Shown: piece by piece, positions 1 through 4,812 of the stretch
How positions within the stretch are numbered: position 1 is the first letter of the stretch
Layout: each line of letters starts with the position of its first letter
Source of the DNA: Alphaproteobacteria bacterium
GTDB lineage: Bacteria; Pseudomonadota; Alphaproteobacteria; Rhodobacterales; Rhodobacteraceae
Assembly (NCBI GenBank): GCA_003696705.1
Contig: RFGD01000071.1
Location: 1-5,866 of the forward strand
Length of the DNA: 5,866 nt
Reading direction: 5' to 3'
Notes under the pieces: generated by a model
Database searches by the model: none
The model's input: the letters and a program-made list of their open reading frames with translations, nothing else
What the model was told of the DNA's origin: nothing
Program-made: the position numbers and the translations under genes

Positions 1-429
1 CGCCTCGGCCGCGCGGGTCAGCCGCGCCTCGGTGTAACGGCTGGCGGCGGGATTGTCGCCGTCGACGTTGCCGAAATTGCCCTGCCCGTCGACCAGCGGG
101 TAGCGAAGGTTGAAATCCTGGGCAAGGCGCGCCATCGCATCGTAGATCGCGGCATCGCCATGGGGATGATAGTTGCCCATGACGTCGCCCGAGATCTTGG
201 CCGACTTGCGGAAGGGGCCGTTCGCGCCAAGGCGCAACTCTCGCATCGCATAGAGGATCCGCCGATGCACGGGCTTCAGCCCGTCGCGCGCGTCCGGCAG
301 CGCCCGGTGCATGATCGTCGACAGCGCATATTGCAGATAACGCGTGCCGATGGCGCGCCGAAGCGGCTCGGCGCTGGTCGCCGGGTTCGCGGGCTGTTCC
401 GGCTGGGGGGTGTCGTCGCGGTCTGTCAT
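1..429 (-). CDS. parC: DNA topoisomerase IV subunit A (ParC), N-terminal 143 codons, partial
   Basis: ParC is the breakage-reunion subunit of topoisomerase IV. With ParE it decatenates daughter chromosomes and relaxes supercoils. The visible protein starts MTDRDDTPQP, has a short acidic/proline-rich leader of about 20 residues, then the winged-helix core: ALPDARDGLKPVHRRILYAM (residues 44-62 region), the HPHGD block (88-92), VDGQGNFG (113-120) and RYTEARL (131-137). The active-site tyrosine is Y132. The spelling FRKSAKISGDVMGNYHPHGD and LRYPLVDGQGNFG fits alphaproteobacterial ParC better than GyrA, which usually reads KSARVVGDVIGKYHPHGD. The start ATG (429-427) is preceded by AGGA (438-435) five bases away. 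The gene runs off the left edge, so roughly 80% of the protein is missing. Residue 93, equivalent to the quinolone-contact serine of E. coli ParC (S80), is alanine, while the acidic partner (E84 there) is kept as D97. It is divergent from the SDR gene. Confidence 0.95.
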   Translation of the reverse strand, partial: MTDRDDTPQPEQPANPATSAEPLRRAIGTRYLQYALSTIMHRALPDARDGLKPVHRRILYAMRELRLGANGPFRKSAKISGDVMGNYHPHGDAAIYDAMARLAQDFNLRYPLVDGQGNFGNVDGDNPAASRYTEARLTRAAEA

Positions 430-502
430 CGGCTTCCTGATACCGGACGGCCCGGCGGCCGGCAAGGCGCCGTGCGCGCCCGCGAGCGCGCCCCGCGGGC
501 GA

Positions 503-531
503 TTGACCCGGTGGCGGCTTGGCCCTAGCAG
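503..531 (+). promoter_or_regulatory. Candidate sigma-70 promoter of the SDR gene
   Basis: TTGACC (503-508) matches the -35 consensus in five of six bases. Exactly 17 bases later TAGCAG (526-531) matches the -10 consensus in three of six. The predicted start would be near 538, giving a leader of about 34 bases before the SDR start codon. The -10 is weak, but weak -10 elements are common in Rhodobacterales. No comparable pair was found for parC on the other strand of this gap. Confidence 0.4.
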
Positions 532-541
532 TCTTGCCAAG
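518..541. repeat. Inverted repeat over the SDR promoter, possible operator
   Basis: CTTGGC (518-523) and GCCAAG (536-541) form a perfect 6-bp inverted repeat separated by 12 bases. The repeat brackets the candidate -10 and the predicted start point, where a repressor would be expected to bind. A second small palindrome, TCTTG-C-CAAGA (532-542), overlaps the right arm. The shape resembles a dimeric regulator site, but six-base arms can arise by chance. No regulator gene lies in the window. Confidence 0.3.
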
Positions 542-571
542 AGCGACAGGACAACCCCCACAGGACCCCCC

Positions 572-1417
572 ATGGCACAGACCGAGACTGACAGACGCAG
601 CATCCTCATCACGGGCTGTTCCTCGGGGATCGGCCTGGACGCGGCACGGGGGCTGGCGGCGCGCGGCTGGCATGTCATCGCGTCCTGCCGCAAGCCCGAG
701 GACTGCGCCGCCCGGCAGGCCGAGGGGCTCGACAGCGTGCGCATCGACTACGAGGACGAGCGCACGATCGAGGCCGGTCTGGCGGCGGCGCTGGAGCTGA
801 CCGGCGGGCGGCTTGACGCGCTTTTCAACAATGGCGCGTGGGCCCTGCCCGCTGCGGTCGAGGACCTGCCGACCGGCGGCCTTCGCCAGATCTTCGAGGC
901 CAACTTCTTCGGATGGCACAGCCTGACGCGCGCCGTCATCCCCGTCATGCGGCGTCAGGGCCACGGGCGCATAGTCCAGTGCTCGTCCGTGCTCGGCTTC
1001 ACGCCGATGAAATGGCGCGGTGCCTATGTCGCGACGAAACACGCGCTCGAGGGGCTGACCGACTGCCTGCGGCTCGAGATGGCGGGGACCGGGATCCATG
1101 TGGTCCTGATCGAGCCGGGCCCGATCACGACCCGCATCCGCGAGAACGCAATCCCCCATTTCGAGGAGTGGATCGACTGGCGCGCCTCGGCCCGCTCCGA
1201 GGAATACCGCGCCTCGCTTCTGCGGCGCCTCTACGAAAGCCGCGGCCCGGACCGTTTCGAACTGCCGCCATCGGCGGTCACACGGAAACTTGTTCATGCG
1301 CTCGAGGCGAATCGCCCCCGTCCCCGCTACTATGTGACGGTGCCGACCTATCTTGCCGGTGCCATGCGCCGGCTGTTTCCGACGCGGCTCATGGACCGGG
1401 TTCTGGGAGGCCGCTAG
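572..1417 (+). CDS. Classical short-chain dehydrogenase/reductase (SDR), substrate unknown
   Basis: This 281-residue cytosolic NAD(P)(H)-dependent oxidoreductase has a complete set of classical SDR motifs. They are the Rossmann glycine motif TGCSSGIG (14-21), D59 in IDYED next to the adenine, NNGA (86-89), N111, catalytic S139, Y152 and K156 (YVATK), and the EPGPITT segment (181-187). Arginine R40 at the end of the second beta strand suggests NADP(H) preference. The catalytic triad is intact, so the enzyme should be active. A longer in-frame opening begins at 344, but the ATG at 572 is chosen because AGGA (562-565) sits six bases upstream and the Rossmann fold starts ten residues in. The C-terminal part (about 240-281, containing ELPPSAVT and PRPRYYVTVPTYLAG) is characteristic of a subgroup I recall as common in Rhodobacterales but of unassigned function. 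The basic-hydrophobic tail might associate with membranes. Codon 8 is the rare AGA. Family is certain; substrate is not. Confidence 0.93.
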   Translation: MAQTETDRRSILITGCSSGIGLDAARGLAARGWHVIASCRKPEDCAARQAEGLDSVRIDYEDERTIEAGLAAALELTGGRLDALFNNGAWALPAAVEDLPTGGLRQIFEANFFGWHSLTRAVIPVMRRQGHGRIVQCSSVLGFTPMKWRGAYVATKHALEGLTDCLRLEMAGTGIHVVLIEPGPITTRIRENAIPHFEEWIDWRASARSEEYRASLLRRLYESRGPDRFELPPSAVTRKLVHALEANRPRPRYYVTVPTYLAGAMRRLFPTRLMDRVLGGR

Positions 1418-1462
1418 ACGGGACCGGGACGATCTGTCGGCTTTCGCCGGCGCGCAGACCGG

Positions 1463-1468
1463 TATAGC
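1463..1468 (+). promoter_or_regulatory. -10-like hexamer upstream of the HIG1 gene
   Basis: TATAGC matches the -10 consensus in four of six bases and would start transcription about 25 bases before the HIG1 ATG. The -35 position has no convincing match (CTTTCG 16 bases upstream). The element is offered only because this 83-bp gap separates the SDR from the HIG1-adenosyltransferase pair. Read-through from the SDR promoter is the alternative, since no clear terminator follows the SDR. Confidence 0.2.
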
Positions 1469-1500
1469 CGCAATCGGGACATCACTTCGGGAAAGGCCTC

Positions 1501-1704
1501 ATGTTTCGCGATCCGCTCTTCATCGCCGTCGTCGTCGCCGTGTTCACGGTCGCCGGCATCCTTCTGTTCGGCATCGCCACCTTCGCCCGCGGCGGCGAAT
1601 TCAACCGCCGCCACGCCAACCGCATCATGCGCTATCGGATCTATGGACAACTGGTCGCCATCGCGCTCATCCTTGCCTTCGTCTATTTCAGACGCGGAGG
1701 CTGA
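1501..1704 (+). CDS. HIG1-domain twin-transmembrane protein
   Basis: This small inner-membrane protein (67 residues) belongs to the hypoxia-induced protein (HIG1/HIGD) conserved region family. Two hydrophobic segments (about 6-28 and 48-63) are joined by a short polar, basic loop, GGEFNRRHANRIMRYR. Within and after the loop N40-x3-R44-x-R46-x3-Q50 closely matches the (Q/I)x3(R/H)xRx3Q signature of mitochondrial HIG1 proteins, with asparagine at the first position. In mitochondria (Rcf1/HIGD) such proteins bind cytochrome c oxidase and influence its activity and supercomplex assembly. A similar role here is an inference from family. GGGAAAGG (1489-1496) precedes the ATG. The stop codon is three bases from the adenosyltransferase start, whose ribosome binding site lies inside the last codons of this gene, so the two are probably translated from one message. 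An AGA codon occurs near the end (R64). Confidence 0.85.
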   Translation: MFRDPLFIAVVVAVFTVAGILLFGIATFARGGEFNRRHANRIMRYRIYGQLVAIALILAFVYFRRGG

Positions 1705-1707
1705 GAC

Positions 1708-2280
1708 ATGGTCGTCCTGAACCGGATCTACACGCGCACCGGCGACCGCGGCGAGACGGCCCTGGGCGACGGCACGCGCGTCGCGAAGGACGATGCGCGC
1801 GTTGCCGCCTATGGTACCGTCGACGAGCTGAATGCAACCGTGGGGCTCGCGCGCCTGCACGCGGCGGGGGACATGGACGCCGCGCTTGCCGCGATCCAGA
1901 ACGATCTTTTCGACCTCGGCGCCGATCTTTGCCGGCCGCACCCCGAACGCGATGCCGAGGCCGAGCACCCGCCGCTTCGCGTGACGCAATCCCAGGTGGA
2001 CCGCCTCGAGCGCGAGATCGACGGGATGAACGACCGGCTCGAGCCCCTGCGCTCATTCGTCTTGCCGGGAGGCACCGCACTGGCGGCGCATCTGCATCTT
2101 TGCCGCACGGTCGCGCGCCGGGCCGAACGGCTGACCATAGCCCTGTCGCGCAGCGAAAGCGTGACCGCGGAATCGATCCGCTACCTCAACCGTCTTTCGG
2201 ACTGGTTCTTCGTGGCCGCCCGCATCGCCAATGACGACGGCCGCGCCGACGTTCTTTGGGTTCCCGGCGCCAACCGTTAG
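1708..2280 (+). CDS. pduO: PduO-type cob(I)alamin adenosyltransferase
   Basis: The enzyme transfers the 5'-deoxyadenosyl group of ATP to cob(I)alamin, making adenosylcobalamin (coenzyme B12), in the cytosol. The 190-residue length is normal for the PduO/MMAB family, which forms trimers of five-helix bundles. Diagnostic segments are the N-terminal ATP-binding stretch TRTGDRG (9-15), RVAKDDARVAAYGTVDELN (24-42) with K27 and D39, SFVLPGGT (116-123), the arginine-rich helix CRTVARRAER (132-141) with R133, R137, R138 and E140, and RYLNRLSDWFF (158-168). All are present, so it should be functional. This family is unrelated to the CobA/BtuR/CobO fold, although it is often labelled cobO in Rhodobacterales genomes. 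GGAGG (1696-1700) lies seven bases before the ATG. It is coupled to the upstream HIG1 gene and followed by a hairpin and then etfB. The product likely serves methylmalonyl-CoA and ethylmalonyl-CoA mutases encoded elsewhere. Confidence 0.95.
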   Translation: MVVLNRIYTRTGDRGETALGDGTRVAKDDARVAAYGTVDELNATVGLARLHAAGDMDAALAAIQNDLFDLGADLCRPHPERDAEAEHPPLRVTQSQVDRLEREIDGMNDRLEPLRSFVLPGGTALAAHLHLCRTVARRAERLTIALSRSESVTAESIRYLNRLSDWFFVAARIANDDGRADVLWVPGANR

Positions 2281-2283
2281 CGC

Positions 2284-2329
2284 AAAACCGGCAGGACGCG
2301 GCGTCGCATCGCCACGGAGTGTCGGTTTT
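2284..2329 (+). terminator. Possible terminator after the adenosyltransferase gene
   Basis: AAAACCGGCA (2284-2293) pairs with TGTCGGTTTT (2320-2329) to form a 10-bp stem with one G-U pair. The 26-base loop contains a small inner hairpin, GGCG (2300-2303) with CGCC (2310-2313). The run of four T residues at the right arm, with the matching A run at the left, is the pattern of a weak, possibly bidirectional terminator. It begins four bases after the stop codon. If it works, etfBA is a separate unit with its own promoter between 2330 and 2408, where I could not recognise clear -35/-10 boxes. Confidence 0.4.
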
Positions 2330-2408
2330 CCCCTGTATTCTGCTGTCTGCCTCGGCTAACAAACCCCCGTCACCGGCGTCGTCCGCCCGTGCGGCCGGCG
2401 CGTTACCT

Positions 2409-2415
2409 GAGGGAG
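2409..2415 (+). promoter_or_regulatory. Ribosome binding site of etfB (affects start choice)
   Basis: GAGGGAG lies 10 bases before ATG 2426 and 4 bases before an in-frame GTG at 2420. The ATG is preferred because ETF beta subunits begin MKVLVPVKR. The GTG start would add only Met-Gln in front. Spacing does not settle the matter. Confidence 0.6.
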
Positions 2416-2425
2416 ATGCGTGCAG

Positions 2426-3187
2426 ATGAAGGTGCTTGTGCCCGTTAAGCGCGTGATCGACTACAACGTGAAGGTCCGCGTGAAGGCGGACGGATCGGGC
2501 GTCGATCTTGCCAACGTCAAGATGTCCATGAACCCCTTCGACGAGATCGCCGTCGAAGAGGCCATTCGCATGAAGGAGAAGGGCCTGGCGGACGAGGTCG
2601 TCGTGGTTTCGATCGGGGTGCCGAAGGCGCAGGAGACGCTCAGGACCGCGCTGGCCATGGGCGCCGACCGCGCGATCCTGGTGGTCACCGGCGACGACGT
2701 GAACCAGGACATCGAGCCCCTGTCGGTCGCCAAGATCCTGAAGGGCGTGGTCGAGGCCGAGAACCCCGGCCTTGTCCTTCTTGGCAAGCAGGCCATCGAC
2801 AACGACATGAACGCAACCGGCCAGATGCTGGCCGCACTGCTCGGCTGGCCGCAGGCGACCTTTGCCTCGGAGATCGAGATCGAAGGCGACACCGCCAAGG
2901 TCACGCGCGAGGTGGACGGCGGCCTTCAGACCATCAAGGTCAAGCTGCCGGCCATCATCACGGTGGATCTGCGCCTCAACGAGCCGCGCTACGCTTCGCT
3001 GCCCAACATCATGAAGGCCAAGAAGAAGCCGCTCGAGGAAAAGACGCCGGCAGATTTCGGTGTCGACCCGAGCCCGCGGCTTGAGGTCGTCAAGACGACC
3101 GAGCCCGAAAGCCGCAAGGCGGGCGTTATCGTCAGCTCGGTCGACGAGCTGGTAGAAAAGCTCAAGAACGAAGCGGGGGTTATCTGA
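2426..3187 (+). CDS. etfB: Electron transfer flavoprotein, beta subunit (EtfB)
   Basis: EtfB is the small subunit of the soluble ETF heterodimer. It carries a structural AMP and docks to acyl-CoA and related dehydrogenases, while the FAD sits mainly in EtfA. The 253-residue protein is full length and resembles human ETFB with an offset of three residues. Visible markers are the N-terminal MKVLVPVKRVIDYN, NPFDE (36-40), GKQAIDNDMNATGQM (120-134) around the AMP site, and the recognition-loop signature DLRLNEPRYASLPNIMKAKKK (181-201). L192 corresponds to the human anchor leucine L195 that inserts into partner dehydrogenases. K197 and K200 align with human K200 and K203, the lysines methylated by METTL20 (ETFBKMT). 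The gene overlaps etfA by one base (TGATG), which suggests translational coupling and equal subunit supply. It looks like the ordinary respiratory (non-bifurcating) type. One rare AGG codon (R73) is present. Confidence 0.98.
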   Translation: MKVLVPVKRVIDYNVKVRVKADGSGVDLANVKMSMNPFDEIAVEEAIRMKEKGLADEVVVVSIGVPKAQETLRTALAMGADRAILVVTGDDVNQDIEPLSVAKILKGVVEAENPGLVLLGKQAIDNDMNATGQMLAALLGWPQATFASEIEIEGDTAKVTREVDGGLQTIKVKLPAIITVDLRLNEPRYASLPNIMKAKKKPLEEKTPADFGVDPSPRLEVVKTTEPESRKAGVIVSSVDELVEKLKNEAGVI

Positions 3188-4113
3188 TGGCTGTGCTTCT
3201 TGTCGCGGACATGAACGGAAACGAGCTCGGGCTCGACCAGACGGCCAAGGCGGTCACGGCCGCACGCAAGCTGGGCGACGTCACCGTGCTCGTCGCCGGC
3301 GAAGGCGTGGACGAGGCCGCCGCGGCGGCCGCGAAGATCGACGGCGTCACCAAGGTGCTTCAGGCCGATGCCCCGGCGCTCGCCCATCAGCTGGCCGAGC
3401 CGATGGCCGCGCTGATCGCGGGACTTGCGGAAGGCTACGACCACATCGTCGCGCCGGCGACGGCGGCGGGCAAGAACATCATGCCCCGCGTCGCGGCGCT
3501 TCTCGACGTGATGATCATTTCGGATGTCACCGGCATCGATGACGCCGATACCTTCGAGCGCCCCATCTACGCCGGCAACGCCATCCAGACGGTTCGCTCG
3601 AAGGATCCGAAGAAGGTCATCACCGTGCGCACGGCCGCCTTCGACGCGGCCCCCGAGGGCGGCCCCGCCCCGGTCGAGAAGATCGACGTCCCCGAGCTTC
3701 CCGCCGTCAGCGAATGGCTCGAGGACAAGGTCCAGGAAAGCGACCGTCCCGAGCTTACCTCGGCGCGGATCGTCGTCTCCGGCGGGCGCGGCGTCGGCTC
3801 GGCCGAGAATTTTGCCCTCATCGAGAAACTGGCCGACAAGCTCGGCGCGGCGGTCGGCGCCTCGCGGGCGGCGGTCGATTCGGGCTATGCGCCGAACGAC
3901 TGGCAGGTCGGACAGACGGGCAAGGTCGTCGCCCCGGATCTCTACATCGCCGTCGGCATCTCGGGCGCCATCCAGCACCTGGCGGGCATGAAGGATTCGA
4001 AAGTGATCGTCGCCATCAACAAGGACGAGGAAGCGCCCATCTTCCAGGTCGCCGACTACGGCCTTGTCGCGGACCTGTTCGAGGCGGTCCCCGAACTGAC
4101 CGAGAAGCTCTGA
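3187..4113 (+). CDS. etfA: Electron transfer flavoprotein, alpha subunit (EtfA)
   Basis: EtfA carries the redox-active FAD of ETF. It accepts electrons from fatty-acyl-CoA and other flavin dehydrogenases and passes them to membrane ETF:ubiquinone oxidoreductase. The 308-residue protein has the N-terminal domain (about 1-190) and the C-terminal FAD domain (about 192-308). FAD-contact residues known from human ETFA fall in register with a constant offset of 22: S226, R227, Q243, T244, H264, N278 and D296. The family signature LYIAVGISGAIQHLAGM (252-268) is intact, as is VVSGGRGVGSAENF (196-209). There are no frameshifts or missing cofactor ligands. The start ATG shares its A with the etfB stop codon. 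Two hairpins follow the stop codon. In Rhodobacterales I recall a 3-hydroxybutyryl-CoA dehydrogenase gene often following etfA; here a convergent tRNA gene lies there instead. Confidence 0.98.
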   Translation: MAVLLVADMNGNELGLDQTAKAVTAARKLGDVTVLVAGEGVDEAAAAAAKIDGVTKVLQADAPALAHQLAEPMAALIAGLAEGYDHIVAPATAAGKNIMPRVAALLDVMIISDVTGIDDADTFERPIYAGNAIQTVRSKDPKKVITVRTAAFDAAPEGGPAPVEKIDVPELPAVSEWLEDKVQESDRPELTSARIVVSGGRGVGSAENFALIEKLADKLGAAVGASRAAVDSGYAPNDWQVGQTGKVVAPDLYIAVGISGAIQHLAGMKDSKVIVAINKDEEAPIFQVADYGLVADLFEAVPELTEKL

Positions 4114-4124
4114 ACGGATGAGGC

Positions 4125-4144
4125 AGGCCGGCGATCGTCGGCCT
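4125..4144 (+). terminator. Hairpin just after etfA (first of two)
   Basis: AGGCCGGCGA (4125-4134) and TCGTCGGCCT (4135-4144) form a near-perfect 20-base palindrome with one G-U pair. As RNA this gives an 8-bp stem closed by a GATC loop, starting 11 bases after the etfA stop. No T run follows, so alone it is not a classical intrinsic terminator. It may stabilise the 3' end of the mRNA or act together with the next hairpin. Confidence 0.4.
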
Positions 4145-4160
4145 CTCGACACGAACGACG

Positions 4161-4182
4161 CGGGCGGCCCCGGGGCCGCCCG
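4161..4182. terminator. Strong GC palindrome between etfA and tRNA-Arg, likely shared terminator
   Basis: CGGGCGGCCCC (4161-4171) is followed directly by its exact reverse complement (4172-4182). This gives a 9-bp stem with a four-base loop. On the plus strand it is followed by TTCT, a poor T tract, which is common for terminators in high-GC alphaproteobacteria. It sits between the convergent etfA and tRNA-Arg genes and is symmetrical, so it could stop transcription from both sides. Confidence 0.6.
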
Positions 4183-4280
4183 TTCTGCATTCGGGCTGTT
4201 TCCACCTGCTGCAGCGCCGATGCCAGGGCCACCGCGCATGGCCACCATTGCGCCACCGTCGCCCGGCGCGGCGCGGTCCC

Positions 4281-4357
4281 TGGCGGCCCCGGAAGGACTC
4301 GAACCCTCAGCCTGCCGATTAGAAGTCGGCTGCTCTATCCAGTTGAGCTACGGGGCC
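4281..4357 (-). tRNA. tRNA-Arg (anticodon UCU)
   Basis: Reading the minus strand gives a complete 77-base cloverleaf. It has acceptor stem GGCCCCG/CGGGGCC, discriminator G with an encoded CCA end (4283-4281), D stem GCUC/GAGC, anticodon stem GCCGA/UCGGC and loop CUUCUAA with anticodon UCU at 4323-4321. The T arm is GAGGG/CCUUC around UUCGAGU, with one G-U pair. It decodes AGA and AGG, which are rare here: I noticed only a few in the window (SDR codon 8, HIG1 codon 64, etfB codon 73). It has its own promoter candidate just upstream, and the nearest gene, the NDUFS4 homologue, has its own terminator. Confidence 0.97.
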
Positions 4358-4372
4358 GCATGACCGATGGGA

Positions 4373-4401
4373 CTGATAGCCACGCCCATCGCGGAATTCA
4401 A
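4373..4401 (-). promoter_or_regulatory. Candidate promoter of tRNA-Arg
   Basis: On the minus strand TTGAAT (4401-4396) and TATCAG (4378-4373) are separated by exactly 17 bases. Each matches its sigma-70 consensus in four of six bases. The predicted start falls about ten bases before the mature tRNA 5' end, a short leader typical of single tRNA genes. Confidence 0.5.
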
Positions 4402-4404
4402 AGG

Positions 4405-4441
4405 AAAAGCCGCCGTCAGTGCGTCCAGGGCATGCGGCGGC
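4405..4441 (-). terminator. Intrinsic terminator overlapping the NDUFS4 stop codon
   Basis: On the minus strand GCCGCCG (4441-4435) pairs perfectly with CGGCGGC (4415-4409) across a 19-base loop, followed at once by TTTT (4408-4405), then CCTTT. This is the best intrinsic terminator in the window. Its left arm lies within the last codons of the NDUFS4 gene (the Arg-Arg before MPWTH) and the stop codon is in the loop, so a ribosome at the stop would cover the stem. Confidence 0.65.
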
Positions 4442-4727
4442 CCGGCGCGAAGTTCTCTCCGTAGCCGCGGGGGCGCGGATGATGGCGCATCTCGCGCGGG
4501 CGGACGACGACATAGCCGATGCCGTTCTCGCGGGCATAGGCTTCGGCCGCCTCGCGTGTGTCGAATTCCATGCGCACCTGGCGAAGCGTGTCCGCCGACC
4601 CGGTCCAGCCCATCAGAGGGTCGATCACCTTCGGCTTTTCCGGCGCGAACTCGAGCACCCAGCGGTGCGTCCTGGCCTGCCCCGACTGCGTCGCCGACTT
4701 GGTCGGCCTGTAGATGCGTGCGAGCAT
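4416..4727 (-). CDS. NDUFS4-like complex I accessory subunit (ETC complex I subunit family)
   Basis: The 103-residue protein matches the conserved core of mitochondrial NDUFS4 (18-kDa subunit of NADH:ubiquinone oxidoreductase). Shared features are ARIYRPTKSATQSGQ (3-17), the tryptophan-led strand HRWVLEF (21-27), DPLMGWTGSADTL (36-48), FDTREAAEAYARENG (55-69) and YGENF (89-93). Human NDUFS4 has NPLMGWASTADPL and YGANF at the same places. In mitochondria it sits on the peripheral arm and stabilises the NADH-oxidising N module. Alphaproteobacteria such as Paracoccus have it as a true complex I component, whereas E. coli lacks it. It has no mitochondrial targeting or phosphorylation tail. A longer reading frame opens at 4784, but the ATG at 4727 is chosen because AAGGGGG (4739-4733) lies five bases upstream and homology starts there. 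It appears to be a single-gene unit, with promoter and terminator candidates on each side. Confidence 0.92.
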   Translation of the reverse strand: MLARIYRPTKSATQSGQARTHRWVLEFAPEKPKVIDPLMGWTGSADTLRQVRMEFDTREAAEAYARENGIGYVVVRPREMRHHPRPRGYGENFAPGRRMPWTH

Positions 4728-4755
4728 GCGTGCCCCCTTCAGATCCGTCGCGCCG

Positions 4756-4784
4756 TTTATCCGACAGCTCGGCGAATTCCGCAA
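4756..4784 (-). promoter_or_regulatory. Candidate promoter of the NDUFS4 homologue
   Basis: On the minus strand TTGCGG (4784-4779) and GATAAA (4761-4756) are 17 bases apart. They match the -35 in three and the -10 in four of six consensus bases. The predicted start near 4749 gives a leader of about 22 bases containing the AAGGGGG ribosome site. Confidence 0.4.
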
Positions 4785-4812
4785 GACTGCAAACAGGTCG
4801 CACCCCGTCGGG

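Noticed and set aside
344..571. 76-codon N-terminal extension of the SDR
   Set aside because: It overlaps the parC start region, lacks a ribosome site, and the extension is Arg/Pro/Ala-rich. The ATG at 572 has a good ribosome site.
1436..1451. Hairpin GTCGGC-TTTC-GCCGGC between the SDR and HIG1 genes as a terminator
   Set aside because: The stem is only six pairs with one G-U, and no T run follows, so termination cannot be supported.
1353..2234. Open frame of 293 codons on the plus strand across the SDR end, HIG1 gene and adenosyltransferase
   Set aside because: It overlaps three supported genes in another frame, and its arginine/proline/histidine-rich translation is typical of frame-shifted high-GC coding sequence.
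2989..4248. Open frame of 419 codons on the minus strand opposite the end of etfB and all of etfA
   Set aside because: It is antisense to two certain genes. High GC with G/C third positions suppresses stop codons in such frames. The translation is low-complexity (rich in Asp, Gly, Arg, Ala) with no family motif, and I see no ribosome site.
4281..4357. tRNA-Arg as an integration site with a nearby mobile element
   Set aside because: No integrase, no duplicated tRNA 3' end and no compositional break are visible in the flanking sequence.
4118..4363. Open frame of 81 codons downstream of etfA
   Set aside because: It runs through both hairpins and most of the tRNA-Arg gene on the opposite strand, and has no protein-like pattern.
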